From positions 182,038 to 246,037 of the forward strand of contig CAJTSM010000001.1 in the NCBI GenBank assembly GCA_910578935.1: a stretch of DNA of 64,000 nucleotides. The letters are read 5' to 3'. Source of the stretch: an uncultured Oscillibacter sp. GTDB lineage: Bacteria; Bacillota; Clostridia; Oscillospirales; Oscillospiraceae. The first letter of the stretch is position 1, and each line of letters begins with the position of its first letter. Of the stretch, positions 14,320-23,276 are shown in pieces. A program made the translations under genes and the position numbers. A model generated the notes under the pieces. It saw only the letters and a program-made list of their open reading frames with translations. It did no database searches and had not been told where the DNA came from.

Positions 14320-16676
14320 TCCTCCGGCGCTTCCGCCTTGGAGGCGGGTTTCTTTGCGGTTGTCTTCTTGGCTGTGGTTTTCTTGGCTGTGGTTTTCTTG
14401 GCGGCGGGCTTTTTCGCGGAGGCCGCTTTTGTTGTTTTGGCGGCCGTCTTTTTGGCGGAGGCGGCTTTCGTGGTCTTGGCCGCCGTCTTCTTGGCGGCGG
14501 GCTTTTCCTCCTCCGCGGGGGGCTCCTCCCCCTCCTTCCGGGCGGCGAAGCGGGGATAGCCCCGTTTATCCTCCGGCAGGAAGTTAGAGCAGGCCGGGTT
14601 GATGCAGAAGGGCTTTCTGGCTCCCTTACCCGCCTTTTTGAACATGGTCTGGCCGCAGGCCGGGCAGTCGTCCTTCACCGGCACATCCCAGGTCATGAAG
14701 CCGCACTTCTCCGATTCCACCTTGCTGGTGGAATGCTCACAGCAGTAATAGGTGTACTGTTTCCCGGTTTTCTTGCTCTTGCCCGTCCGCTTCATCAGCC
14801 GCCCGCCGCACTTGGGACAGCGGCCCGGCATCTCCACCACCAGGGGCATGGTGAAGCTGCACTCCGGGAAGCCCGGGCAGGCTAGGAAGCGGCCAAACCG
14901 CCCGGTCTTCACCACCAGGTTCCGCCCGCACTCCGGACAGACCTCCGCAGAAACCTCGTCGGGCACCTTGATGCGCACACCCTCCAGGTCCTGCTCCGCC
15001 TGTTTCAGATTCCTGTCGAAGTCCCCGTAAAAGTCCCGCAGGACCCCCTTCCAGGGGATGCTGCCCCCCTCCACGGAATCCAGCTTTTCCTCCATATGGG
15101 CGGTGAATTTCAAATCGGCGATGTCGGTGAATTTGTCCTTCATCAGCTCCGTCACCACCCGGCCCAGGTTGGTGATCTTCAGGTACTTGCCCTCTTTTTC
15201 CACGTACATCCGGTCCAGAATGGTGGACACGGTGGGGGCATAGGTAGAGGGCCGGCCGATCCCCTGCTCCTCCATGGCGCGGATGAGAGACGCGTCGGTG
15301 TACCGGGCGGGGGGCTGGGTGAAGTGCTGATTGGGGGCGAAGCCCTTGAGGTCCAGGCCGTCTCCCTCCTGAAGCTCCGGCAGGGGGGATTCCTTCTCCT
15401 CTTTCTCCTCGTCCCTGCCCTCCTCATAGACGGCGGTATAGCCTGCGAATTTCAGGCTGGAGGAGCTGGCCCGGAAATCGTGGCCCCCGGCCTCGATTTC
15501 CACAGACACGCTGTCATAGACCGCGTTGGACATCTGGCAGGCCACAAAGCGGCTCCAGATGAGCCGGTAGAGCCGGTACTGCTCACCGGTGAGGTCCGCC
15601 TTCAGGTCCTCCGGGGTCCAGCGGACATTGCTGGGACGGATGGCTTCGTGGGCGTCCTGGGCGCCCGCCTTGGCCTTGTAGCGGTTGGTTTTGGCGTAGG
15701 CGTCCCCGTAACGGCCCAGGATGAAGCTCTTGGCCTCCGCCAGGGCCTCTTCGGAAAGGCGCAGAGAGTCCGTACGCATATAGGTGATGAGGCCCACGGT
15801 GCCCTCCCCGGCGATGTCCACGCCCTCATAGAGCTGCTGGGCGATGGCCATGGTCCGCCGGGGAGTCATGCTCAGTTTCCGGGAAGCCTCCTGCTGCATA
15901 GTGGAGGTGGTAAAGGGGGGAGAGGGACTCCGCTGCTTGTCGGTGCGCTTCACACTCTTCACAGAAAAGGCGGCGTTCTCCGTCTCCCGGACCACCGTGT
16001 CTACCTCGGCCTGGGACTTCAATTCCGCCTTTTTCCCGTCCTTCCCGTGGTAGCGGGCGGCAAAGGGCTTGTGGCCGCCCAGGAGATTGGCGTCCAGGGT
16101 CCAATATTCCTCAGGCTGGAAGGCTTCGATCTCCCGTTCCCGGTCGTCCACCATCCGGGTGGCCACGGATTGAACCCGCCCGGCGGAGAGGCCCCGGCGG
16201 ACTTTTTTCCACAGCAGGGGGCTCAGCTCATAGCCCACCAGCCGGTCCAGGATGCGCCGGGCCTGCTGGGCGTCTACCAGGTTTTGGTCAATGGCCCGGG
16301 GGGACTGAATGCTCTCCTGAACCACTTTCTTCGTAATCTCGTTGAAGGTCACCCGCCGGGTCTTCTCGTCCGGCAGATCCAAAAGGTGCTTGAGGTGCCA
16401 GGAGATGGCCTCCCCCTCCCGGTCCGGGTCGGTTGCCAGGAACACGGTGTCCGCCGCCTTGGCGGACTTTTTCAGATCCTTGATGATATCTTCCTTGCCC
16501 TTGATGGGCTGGTAAACCGGCTCGAAATCCTGCTCCGGGTCCACGCCCAGCTTGCTCTTGGGCAGGTCCCGCAGGTGGCCCATACAGGCCTTGACGGTGT
16601 ACTCCTTCCCCAGATACTTTCCGATGGTCTTGGCCTTCGCCGGGGATTCCACGATGACCAAATACTGCTTTGCCAT
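14316..16676 (-). CDS. topA: DNA topoisomerase I
   Basis: The 786-residue type IA topoisomerase relaxes negative supercoils. The Toprim domain starts VIVESPAKAKTIGKYLG and contains TDPDREGEAISWHL. The catalytic Tyr is in GLITYMRTDSLRLS. Three zinc-finger-like repeats follow (about 570-710, CPECGRNLVVKTGRFGRFLAC and later CPACGQTM). The last 60 residues are a Lys/Ala-rich low-complexity tail (repeats of KKTAAKTTKAASA), longer than in many homologues and resembling histone-like DNA-binding tails. The DNA encoding it (about 14345-14510) is internally repetitive. Confidence 0.96.
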   Translation of the reverse strand: MAKQYLVIVESPAKAKTIGKYLGKEYTVKACMGHLRDLPKSKLGVDPEQDFEPVYQPIKGKEDIIKDLKKSAKAADTVFLATDPDREGEAISWHLKHLLDLPDEKTRRVTFNEITKKVVQESIQSPRAIDQNLVDAQQARRILDRLVGYELSPLLWKKVRRGLSAGRVQSVATRMVDDREREIEAFQPEEYWTLDANLLGGHKPFAARYHGKDGKKAELKSQAEVDTVVRETENAAFSVKSVKRTDKQRSPSPPFTTSTMQQEASRKLSMTPRRTMAIAQQLYEGVDIAGEGTVGLITYMRTDSLRLSEEALAEAKSFILGRYGDAYAKTNRYKAKAGAQDAHEAIRPSNVRWTPEDLKADLTGEQYRLYRLIWSRFVACQMSNAVYDSVSVEIEAGGHDFRASSSSLKFAGYTAVYEEGRDEEKEEKESPLPELQEGDGLDLKGFAPNQHFTQPPARYTDASLIRAMEEQGIGRPSTYAPTVSTILDRMYVEKEGKYLKITNLGRVVTELMKDKFTDIADLKFTAHMEEKLDSVEGGSIPWKGVLRDFYGDFDRNLKQAEQDLEGVRIKVPDEVSAEVCPECGRNLVVKTGRFGRFLACPGFPECSFTMPLVVEMPGRCPKCGGRLMKRTGKSKKTGKQYTYYCCEHSTSKVESEKCGFMTWDVPVKDDCPACGQTMFKKAGKGARKPFCINPACSNFLPEDKRGYPRFAARKEGEEPPAEEEKPAAKKTAAKTTKAASAKKTAAKTTKAASAKKPAAKKTTAKKTTAKKTTAKKPASKAEAPED

Positions 16677-16841
16677 AGTTACCTCCGTATATTACTTCCG
16701 CATCCAGCCGCGAAAATAATATGTGCCATCGCTGTGCGCCTCCTTTGGCGGCAGTGCGCAAAACGGCTCTCATCAAAATCAAATATTTTCTGCCCCATGC
16801 AGAAAATCATGGCTCCCGCCCCGCGGGAAAGGGATGCTGTC

Positions 16842-18053
16842 TCACGATTCCGCAAGCGTCACGGTCCGGGTATACCGCTTTCCGCTGTGCTGATGTACCA
16901 TACCGTCAATTTCCAGCATGGTTAAGGCCGACGAAACCCGCCGGGCGGGAATACCGGTAGTTTGTATTAAGTCGTCCACCTGAATAGAGTCTTCCGGTTC
17001 CAGAGCCCGCAGAAGGGCAATCTGATCATCGGTCAGACCCTCCAGGTTCACGGTTCGAAGAGGCGGCTTGGCCTCCTCCGGCTCCGGGGCGGCTTCTTTC
17101 TTTTGCCTGGGTTCCGGCGCGGCCCGCCGCCGGGTAGGCAGGGGCGTCCAGGCCGGAAGCTCCCCGGCGGGGCGTAATTTGTCTGGGAAACGCTCCCGGA
17201 AATCCCGCAGAATGTCCCAGCCCTCCGCCGCCAAGCCCGCGCCGTCCCGAATCAGACGGTTGCAGCCTACGCTGACAGGGGCATCGATCGGGCCGGGGAC
17301 GGCATATACCTCCCGCCCCTGCTCCAGAGTCAGCCGGGCGGTAATCAGCGCGCCGCTGCGTTCCGGAGCCTCCACCACCAGGGCAGCCACGCTGAGCCCG
17401 GACATGATTCGGTTTCGCACGGGAAAATGCGTTTTATCCGGAGGGGAGCCCGGCGGGTACTCAGAAAGCAGGACTCCCGCGGCGGCTACGTCAGCATAAA
17501 GATCCCGATTCTCCGAAGGATAAAAAACATCCAGACCGTTGCCGGTCACGCCTACAACCTTACCTCCCGCTCGGAGGGCGCCCCGGGCGGCGGCGGAATC
17601 CACCCCTCTAGCCAGACCCGTCACCACAATCGCGCCGGAGGCCGCCAACTCTTGGCTCAGCCGCTCCGCACTGGCGATGCCGTAGGGCGTACAGTTCCGA
17701 GTGCCCACAACCGCCACGGCCGCTTCCTCGTCTATGGCAGGCATCCGGCCCTTGACATACAGCAGCAGCGGTGGGTCGAAGATATTCCGCAGACGCTGGG
17801 GATATTCCGCATCCTGAATGGTCAGAATCCGCTGGCCCAGCCGCTGGCAATCCGCCAAAATCCGGTCGGCTCCGGAAAGGTCGTGGTTCAGCGCCAGCTC
17901 CGCCTGGGCTGGGGGAACATCTTCTGCCAGGAGTAATTCCTCCCGGTCGGCAAAAAAGATACCCTCCGGCGAACCAAAGTGCCGCAACAGGGCCAGCCGA
18001 AAGGGACTCTTCAGCCCCGGCAGCTCCGCCAGCCATACCCAGTATTTCAGCAT
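16842..18053 (-). CDS. dprA: DNA-processing protein DprA
   Basis: The 403-residue protein loads RecA on incoming single-stranded DNA during transformation. A SAM-like N-terminal region precedes the Rossmann-type DprA domain (about 100-300) with VVGTRNCTPYG, GLARGVDSAAARGALRAGG and FPVRNRIMSGLSVAALVVEA. A Pro/Glu-rich linker leads to a C-terminal winged helix (about 335-400, LTDDQIALLRALEPEDSIQV). It lies upstream of topA in the same orientation, a classic Firmicute pairing, with a 165-bp gap in which I see no clear regulatory site. Confidence 0.95.
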   Translation of the reverse strand: MLKYWVWLAELPGLKSPFRLALLRHFGSPEGIFFADREELLLAEDVPPAQAELALNHDLSGADRILADCQRLGQRILTIQDAEYPQRLRNIFDPPLLLYVKGRMPAIDEEAAVAVVGTRNCTPYGIASAERLSQELAASGAIVVTGLARGVDSAAARGALRAGGKVVGVTGNGLDVFYPSENRDLYADVAAAGVLLSEYPPGSPPDKTHFPVRNRIMSGLSVAALVVEAPERSGALITARLTLEQGREVYAVPGPIDAPVSVGCNRLIRDGAGLAAEGWDILRDFRERFPDKLRPAGELPAWTPLPTRRRAAPEPRQKKEAAPEPEEAKPPLRTVNLEGLTDDQIALLRALEPEDSIQVDDLIQTTGIPARRVSSALTMLEIDGMVHQHSGKRYTRTVTLAES

Positions 18054-18121
18054 GTCCCGCCCCTCCTTTTCCCAGGGTCCTCTATACTATATTATATATC
18101 TTAAAAATGCAAGCACCAATT

Positions 18122-18904
18122 TTAAAATTCTCCCCGGGCTGCCTCCCACAGCAGTACGGAAGCCGCCGCTGCGGCGTTCAGGGACTCACAGCGGGAATCC
18201 ATGGGGATCCGGACTGTCCGGCTACAGGCCGCCAGCACTTCCGCCGACAAACCCCGGCCCTCGCTGCCCACCGCTATGGCGCACCGGCGGAGGGGCACTG
18301 TCCGCACATCCACCGTATCTTCCCGGAGGGCCGCTCCGTAGAGAGGCAGCTCCGCCTCCCGCAAACGCGCGGTCAGCTCCTCCAGGGCACAGCGGTAAAC
18401 GGCGGACCGGAAGTGGACTCCCATGCCCGCCCGAAGAGTCTTGGGGTTGTAAAGGTCGGCACAGCCGGGAAGCAAAACGACAGAGGCTCCAAAGGCGTCC
18501 GCTGTCCGCAGGATGGTCCCTACGTTGCCGGGATCCTGCACACCGTCCAGCACCAGGAACCGAAGCCGCCCCTGGGCGTCGGGTTCCAGACGTTCCGGCA
18601 GGGAGCATCTCGAAAAGCGGCAGGAAAATACCGCTCCTTGGGGAGTTTCCATAGGGCTGACGGAACGCATGACGCTTTCGCTGACCATTACTGTACGGGG
18701 AATCCGCCCCGCAAAATCCTGGGGCAGCTCCACCCCCTCCGTATAGAGCAGAGCTGTAACCGGTGCGTCCCACATTGCCGCCTCTTGAAGAAGCTTGGGG
18801 CTGTCGCACAAAAATTCTCCCGTTTCCTCACGGTAGGAACGGGAGGAGGCCAGCTTCCGCAGATGAACACAGAGGGCATTGCTCCTGCTGGTAATAATTT
18901 CCAC
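18122..18904 (-). CDS. SpoU-family (SPOUT) RNA 2'-O-methyltransferase
   Basis: The 260-residue protein has an N-terminal substrate-binding domain and a SPOUT domain (about 110-258) with the three SpoU motifs: LDGVQDPGNVGTILRTADAFG, IAVGSEGRGLS and IPMDSRCESLNAAAAASVLLW. It methylates ribose in rRNA or tRNA, in the RlmB/TsnR/TrmH group, but the exact nucleotide cannot be told from sequence. The GTG at 18904 is chosen because AGAGGAGGTTGCCGCC precedes it. It has its own promoter in the folC-methyltransferase gap. Confidence 0.85.
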   Translation of the reverse strand: MEIITSRSNALCVHLRKLASSRSYREETGEFLCDSPKLLQEAAMWDAPVTALLYTEGVELPQDFAGRIPRTVMVSESVMRSVSPMETPQGAVFSCRFSRCSLPERLEPDAQGRLRFLVLDGVQDPGNVGTILRTADAFGASVVLLPGCADLYNPKTLRAGMGVHFRSAVYRCALEELTARLREAELPLYGAALREDTVDVRTVPLRRCAIAVGSEGRGLSAEVLAACSRTVRIPMDSRCESLNAAAAASVLLWEAARGEF

Positions 18905-18953
18905 GGCGGCAACCTCCTCTTCTGCTGCTACGGTAAAATGTAGATTCTTCCTT

Positions 18954-18982
18954 ATCATAAAGGCATCCGCCCGGCTTGTCAA
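18954..18982 (-). promoter_or_regulatory. Promoter of the SpoU methyltransferase gene
   Basis: On the minus strand TTGACA (18982-18977) and TATGAT (18959-18954) are spaced by 17 bp. The -35 element lies in the loop of a GC-rich inverted repeat (CCGCCCGGCTTG / CAAGCCGCCGGGCGG, about 18967-18995) that may also end folC transcription. Confidence 0.75.
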
Positions 18983-19007
18983 GCCGCCGGGCGGAGTTTT
19001 CACCTTT

Positions 19008-20279
19008 TTAGCGCGTTTTAAACCAGGCGGACCGAACCTCTCCGCAGAGGTACAGGGAACCCAAGGCGCAGACGCCGCCCTTTTCTCCCGCTGCTTCCAC
19101 GGCGGCTTGGATGCCCTCTTCCACAGAGGCGCAAAGCCGGGCTTCCACTTTTCTCTCCTCCAGAAGGGCGCACAGCTCCGCCGGAGCCATGGCTCGGGGA
19201 CTGTTGGGCCGAAGTACAAAGACCCGTTCCGCCAGCGGGGCCAGCAAGTCCAGCATTTCCCCGGTATCCTTGTCCGCCAAGATGCCCAGGAGAAAGTTCA
19301 GCCGCTCTTCGGGAAAAAGAATCCTCAGGCTCTCTACCGCGGCCCGCATTCCTTGGGCATTGTGGGCCCCGTCCAGAAGAAATACAGGATTCCTCCCCAA
19401 AATCTCAAACCGCCCCGGCCAGCGGACCTCCGCCAATCCCCGACGAACCGCCTCCTCCGGGATATTCCATCCATTTTTCTGCAAAGACTCCAGAGCTGTC
19501 AAAGCCAGGGCGGCATTCTCCGCCTGATAGGCTCCCGCCAAAGGAACCGTCAGGCCCTCCCAAGGAAGGAAGTCAAAAGCTGTCTCCTCCAGGCTCAAGC
19601 GCCGGACCGTCAGGCGGGAGAGGTCCAACTCGGTCAGCGCCGCATCCTGTTCCCGGCAGGTCCGGCGGAACACCTCGTCCGCCTCAGGACAGCCCCCCCG
19701 GCTGACTACGGTTCCGCCCGGCTTGATAATCCCCGCTTTGGCGCCGGCAATGTCCCGGAGAGTGGGCCCCAGGATAGCGGCATGGTCCGTGCCCATGGCG
19801 GTAAGCACCGCCAGTTCCGGGACGCCAATCACATTAGAAGCGTCCAGCGCTCCCCCCAGGCCGGTTTCCAGAACCACTACGTCACATCGCCTCTCCAGAA
19901 AGTATAGAAAGGCGGCTGCGGTGATCAGCTCAAACTCGGTGGGATGCTCTCCCATTGCTTCGGCGGCGGGACGAACCCGGTCCATCACCGCTCCCAGAGC
20001 TTCATCTGCAATCTCCTCCCCATTGACCCGGATGCGCTCGTGGAAACGCTCTAGATGCGGTGAGGTGTTCAGCCCCACCCGATAGCCCGCCGCTCCCAGC
20101 ACGGAGGCCAGGCAGGCACAGACACTGCCCTTACCGTTGGTCCCCGCCACATGGATGAATCTCAGATCTTCTTGGGGATTTCCCAGGCGGCAGAGCAGCT
20201 CCCGGATGCGGTCCAGGCCCGGGGCATGGGCCTCCCAGCCGTGGGACCAGATATAGGCCACAGCCTCTTTTCCCGTCAT
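19008..20279 (-). CDS. folC: Folylpolyglutamate synthase / dihydrofolate synthase
   Basis: The 423-residue Mur-ligase-family enzyme adds glutamate to folates. It has the ATP-binding P-loop HVAGTNGKGSV (about 43-53), the conserved NTSPHLERFHERIRVNGE, VVLETGLGGALDASN, and the C-terminal domain motif FLLDGAHNAQGM. It lies 10 bp after folT in the same operon behind the THF riboswitch, so uptake and retention of folate are co-regulated. Confidence 0.95.
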   Translation of the reverse strand: MTGKEAVAYIWSHGWEAHAPGLDRIRELLCRLGNPQEDLRFIHVAGTNGKGSVCACLASVLGAAGYRVGLNTSPHLERFHERIRVNGEEIADEALGAVMDRVRPAAEAMGEHPTEFELITAAAFLYFLERRCDVVVLETGLGGALDASNVIGVPELAVLTAMGTDHAAILGPTLRDIAGAKAGIIKPGGTVVSRGGCPEADEVFRRTCREQDAALTELDLSRLTVRRLSLEETAFDFLPWEGLTVPLAGAYQAENAALALTALESLQKNGWNIPEEAVRRGLAEVRWPGRFEILGRNPVFLLDGAHNAQGMRAAVESLRILFPEERLNFLLGILADKDTGEMLDLLAPLAERVFVLRPNSPRAMAPAELCALLEERKVEARLCASVEEGIQAAVEAAGEKGGVCALGSLYLCGEVRSAWFKTR

Positions 20280-20289
20280 GCCGTCTCCC

Positions 20290-20841
20290 TCACAGGCTCC
20301 AGGCCGCGTTCCGCTGCCGGAGTGTTTTCACCAAAGGGATCGCCAGGGAAGACATCACCAGGGCGTTGAGCATGCCCACCGCCAGCCGCCAGACAAGATC
20401 CCCCAGAATCAAGCCGGGGAAATAGTAGTGCATCAGCACGCTGTCCAGCCAGTTCACCAGGGTGTTGCCCACGGTGGTGCAGACCGCCGCCACAACGCAG
20501 ACACCGTAGCACAGAGCCCGCCGCTCCTCCAGCCGTTGCCCACGGCGGCGGAGCGCCAAGGCCCCCAAGCCCACCACCAAGCCCCGAAAGGCCGGTGGAA
20601 TCAGGTATAACACCGTGGTATACGTGATGCCGTAAGTCAGAATCTGCTTGAAAAATTCACCCACCAGGGCCACTACCACCGCGTCCAGCGGGCCGAAAAG
20701 CAGGGCGGCGACAACCACTGGTAAAGAGCCAAAGGAAATTCGCACATTCCCCACCTGCACCGCCGCGTAGAGCGACAAGGGCAGGTACATGGCCGCCAGC
20801 AGGGCGGCATAGCACATCCGCTTCACACTTGTTTTGGGCAT
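20290..20841 (-). CDS. folT: Folate-specific ECF transporter S component
   Basis: The 183-residue membrane protein has about six hydrophobic segments with the S-component pattern (MCYAALLAAMYLPLSLYAAV, VRISFGSLPVVVAALLFGP). FolT proteins capture folate and share the energising EcfA/EcfA'/EcfT module encoded elsewhere. ATG 20841 follows GAGGAGGTTTTCTT. Assignment to folate rests on three things: the upstream THF riboswitch, the downstream folC and the fold pattern. Confidence 0.88.
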   Translation of the reverse strand: MPKTSVKRMCYAALLAAMYLPLSLYAAVQVGNVRISFGSLPVVVAALLFGPLDAVVVALVGEFFKQILTYGITYTTVLYLIPPAFRGLVVGLGALALRRRGQRLEERRALCYGVCVVAAVCTTVGNTLVNWLDSVLMHYYFPGLILGDLVWRLAVGMLNALVMSSLAIPLVKTLRQRNAAWSL

Positions 20842-20901
20842 AAGAAAACCTCCTCTAAATTGCGGCAGCACGCCGCACAGAGGAAGCCCGTTCCCTTATG
20901 C

Positions 20902-21001
20902 GGCAGCGGGATGCGAGACACGCACTGCGGAATTTCTTCCTTCGTCCGAAGAGCAACTCCCCGTCTCTCCGGCACTTTGACACGCGCGTCCCTACTCTGC
21001 C
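20902..21001 (-). promoter_or_regulatory. THF (tetrahydrofolate) riboswitch
   Basis: The leader of folT begins GGCAGAGTAGG and ends GCATCCCGCTGCC, matching the conserved start (GGAGAGUAG) and end (GCAUCCGCUCC) of the THF riboswitch class with complementary P1 ends. The roughly 100-nt interior forms further stems. Downstream, TCCTCT (near 20878-20883) can pair with AGAGGA of the folT ribosome site, which suggests that translation is switched off when folate is bound. Confidence 0.85.
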
Positions 21002-21035
21002 TTTGTTCTCCCGGCTCTCGCCGGGGACGTGTCTT

Positions 21036-21064
21036 ATCATATACCATCTTCCGGCAGAATACAA
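21036..21064 (-). promoter_or_regulatory. Promoter of the folT-folC operon
   Basis: On the minus strand TTGTAT (21064-21059) and TATGAT (21041-21036) are spaced by 17 bp. Transcription would start near 21029, about 28 nt before the riboswitch. Confidence 0.75.
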
Positions 21065-21110
21065 GGCTCTCCCGCAAATTCCACAAAAATCCAGGTCAAC
21101 CTTAAAAGCG

Positions 21111-21144
21111 CAAAAGACCGCCCCGGATTCCTCCGGGGCGGTCT
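21111..21144 (-). terminator. Terminator of the rnf operon
   Basis: Perfect 13-bp arms (21115-21127 and 21132-21144, AGACCGCCCCGGA) follow rnfB on the minus strand and are followed by TTTTGCGCTTTT. Confidence 0.85.
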
Positions 21145-21161
21145 TCAATCATCTTCCGGGT

Positions 21162-22052
21162 TTACTTCCCGGCGGGCTCCGCCGCCTTAGCCTCAGCGGC
21201 AGCCTTGGCCTTTTCGGCCTGGGCCTTCTTGATGGCCTTATACTTCTCCTTTTCCTCGGCGGTGGCCACAGGGAGGATGGCGTCTCTCGGGCAAACCTTG
21301 GTGCAGAGCTTACAGCCCACACACTTATCATAGTCAATGACCGCTACGCCGTTGACCACATGGATGGCGTCTTTTTTGCACTCCTTCTGACACAGGCCGC
21401 AGCCAATGCAGGAGGTGGAACAGACGCTCATGGCCGCCTTACCCTTGTCCTGGTTGGCACAGCCCACGTGGACCTTCTTGGACACGGGGACAGACACGAT
21501 CAGGTGCCGGGGACAGGCATTGGCGCAGGCCATGCAGGCGGTGCACTTGTCCGGGTCCACCACGGCAGTGCCGCCAGGGCCAATGGACATGGCGCCGAAC
21601 TGGCACGCAGCCACGCAGGAGCCGAAGCCAAGACACCCGAAGGCGCACTCCAGGGGACCGCCCGCCACCTTGGTGGCGGAGATGCAATCCTTGACGCCAA
21701 TGTAGTCAAAGCGCTTTTTCGCGTTCACGCCGCCGGTGCAGCGGACAAAGGCCACCTGCCGCTCCCCGGCGGGAGCCTCCATGCCCATAATTTTAGCAAT
21801 GGCGGCGGCGTTCTCCGCTCCGGCGGGGGCGCAGGCGGTGACGGGGGCCTCCCCCGCCAGGATGGCGGCGGCGCAGCCGCCGCAGCCGGGATAGCCGCAG
21901 CCGCCGCAGTTGGCGCCGGCCAGATGGCTTAAAATCGCTTCCTCACGGGGGTCCTTCTTCACCTCGAAAATTTTGGAGGCCACGGCCAGAACCAAGCCGA
22001 AGATTGCGCCCAAAATACCCAGGACGGCTATAGCCGCAATTATGTTCATCAT
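21162..22052 (-). CDS. rnfB: Rnf complex subunit RnfB
   Basis: The 296-residue ferredoxin-like subunit has an N-terminal membrane anchor, a Cys-rich domain (NCGGCGYPGCGGCA), and ferredoxin-type clusters CTACMACANACP, CIGCGLCQKECKK and CVGCKLCTKVCP. It takes electrons from reduced ferredoxin into the Rnf complex, which couples ferredoxin oxidation and NAD reduction to ion export. The C-terminal tail is an Ala/Lys/Glu helix (KAKAAAEAKAAEPAGK). It is the last gene of the operon, as in other Clostridia. Confidence 0.96.
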   Translation of the reverse strand: MMNIIAAIAVLGILGAIFGLVLAVASKIFEVKKDPREEAILSHLAGANCGGCGYPGCGGCAAAILAGEAPVTACAPAGAENAAAIAKIMGMEAPAGERQVAFVRCTGGVNAKKRFDYIGVKDCISATKVAGGPLECAFGCLGFGSCVAACQFGAMSIGPGGTAVVDPDKCTACMACANACPRHLIVSVPVSKKVHVGCANQDKGKAAMSVCSTSCIGCGLCQKECKKDAIHVVNGVAVIDYDKCVGCKLCTKVCPRDAILPVATAEEKEKYKAIKKAQAEKAKAAAEAKAAEPAGK

Positions 22053-22067
22053 ATCTCAGCCGCCCCC

Positions 22068-22658
22068 TTACCAAATTTTTAGGCCGGAGAAGCCCATGAA
22101 TGCCAGCGCCATGAGGCCGGCAGTGACCAGCGCCACAGGGAATCCCTCGAAGCACTTGGGATAATCGGCGAAGACCAGACGCTCCCGAATGCTGGCAAAA
22201 AGCACGATGGCGACCAAAAAGCCGATGCCGCCGGTAATACCGTAGACCACAGACTCGATGAAGTTGTAGCTCTCCTGAATATTCAGCAGGGCCACGCCCA
22301 GCACCGCGCAGTTGGTGGTAATCAGGGGCAGATACACGCCCAGGGCCGTATACAGGGAGGGCATGGACTTCTGGAGGAACATCTCGATGAACTGGACCAG
22401 AGCCGCGATGACCAGGATGAAGGCCACAGTCTGCATGTACATCAGGTCGAATTTTACCAGGATGAACTCGTTAACCACCCAGGTGATGGCGGAGGCCAGA
22501 CCCATGACGAAGGTCACGGCGATTCCCATGCCCACGGCGGTGTCCACCTTCTTGGACACGCCCAGGAAGGGGCAGATACCCAAGAACTGGGAGAAGATAA
22601 AGTTATTCGCCAAAATGGCACCCAGCGTAATTGCCAGGAGATTTGAAATTTGATCCAT
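22068..22658 (-). CDS. rnfA: Rnf complex membrane subunit RnfA
   Basis: The 196-residue protein has six predicted membrane spans and the RnfA signature FSQFLGICPFLGVSKKV, together with NCAVLGVALLN. RnfA and RnfE are inverted-topology homologues that hold an iron-sulfur centre in the membrane and help form the ion path. The start lies directly against the rnfE stop codon, so translation is coupled. Confidence 0.95.
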   Translation of the reverse strand: MDQISNLLAITLGAILANNFIFSQFLGICPFLGVSKKVDTAVGMGIAVTFVMGLASAITWVVNEFILVKFDLMYMQTVAFILVIAALVQFIEMFLQKSMPSLYTALGVYLPLITTNCAVLGVALLNIQESYNFIESVVYGITGGIGFLVAIVLFASIRERLVFADYPKCFEGFPVALVTAGLMALAFMGFSGLKIW

Positions 22659-23258
22659 TTACTTGCCCTCCTTAGACTTGGACAGCGCCCACTGCATAGC
22701 AGCGATCAGGAAGCCCAGCACCAGGAAGCCGCCCACGGGCAGCGTCAGGATGCCGACGGGGAACTGCTCTGGAATGATGCGGAAGCCCGCCAGGGTGCCC
22801 GCGCCCAAAAGCTCGCGGATGAAGCACATCACCAGCAGCACGGCGGTATAGCCCAGGCCCTGGCAGATGCCGTCCACAAAGGAGGCGGCAACGCCGTTCT
22901 TATAGGAGAAGGACTCCGCCCGGCCCAGGATAATGCAGTTCACCACGATCAGCGGGATGAACACGCCCAAAGAGGCGGCAATTGCCGGGACAAACGCCTG
23001 GAGCAGCAAATCCACACAAGTGACGAAGCCCGCGATAACCACGATGAACATGGCGATACGGATCTTGTCGGGGACAATTTTCCGGATGGCGGAGATGACG
23101 ACGTTGGAGGCCGTCAGGATGATGAGCACGGATACGCCCATGCCCAGGCCGTTCATGATGGAAGTGGTGATGGCCATAGTGGAGCACATGCCCAGCACCT
23201 GGACCAGAACGGGGTTCTGAGTAATCAGGCCCTCTTTTAACTGTTTGCCAAAATTCAT
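22659..23258 (-). CDS. rnfE: Rnf complex membrane subunit RnfE
   Basis: The 199-residue, six-span membrane protein starts MNFGKQLKEGLITQNPVLVQ, with the conserved LGMCSTMAITTS and VNCIILGRAESFS. It pairs with RnfA in the membrane core. It lies between rnfG and rnfA, the conserved clostridial order. Confidence 0.95.
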   Translation of the reverse strand: MNFGKQLKEGLITQNPVLVQVLGMCSTMAITTSIMNGLGMGVSVLIILTASNVVISAIRKIVPDKIRIAMFIVVIAGFVTCVDLLLQAFVPAIAASLGVFIPLIVVNCIILGRAESFSYKNGVAASFVDGICQGLGYTAVLLVMCFIRELLGAGTLAGFRIIPEQFPVGILTLPVGGFLVLGFLIAAMQWALSKSKEGK

Positions 23259-23276
23259 GATTCAGCTCCCCCTTTC

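Noticed and set aside
14338..14510. CRISPR-like short repeats at the end of topA
   Set aside because: The repeats are imperfect, in frame, and encode the Lys/Ala tail of topoisomerase I. There are no unique spacers.
15096..16925. A 609-codon open frame opposite topA
   Set aside because: It is rich in Gly, His and Leu without motifs, and topA on the other strand is unambiguous.
18122..19219. A longer form of the SpoU methyltransferase starting at 19219
   Set aside because: The extra 105 residues overlap folC and lie upstream of the promoter at 18954-18982. The GTG at 18904 with AGAGGAGG fits better.
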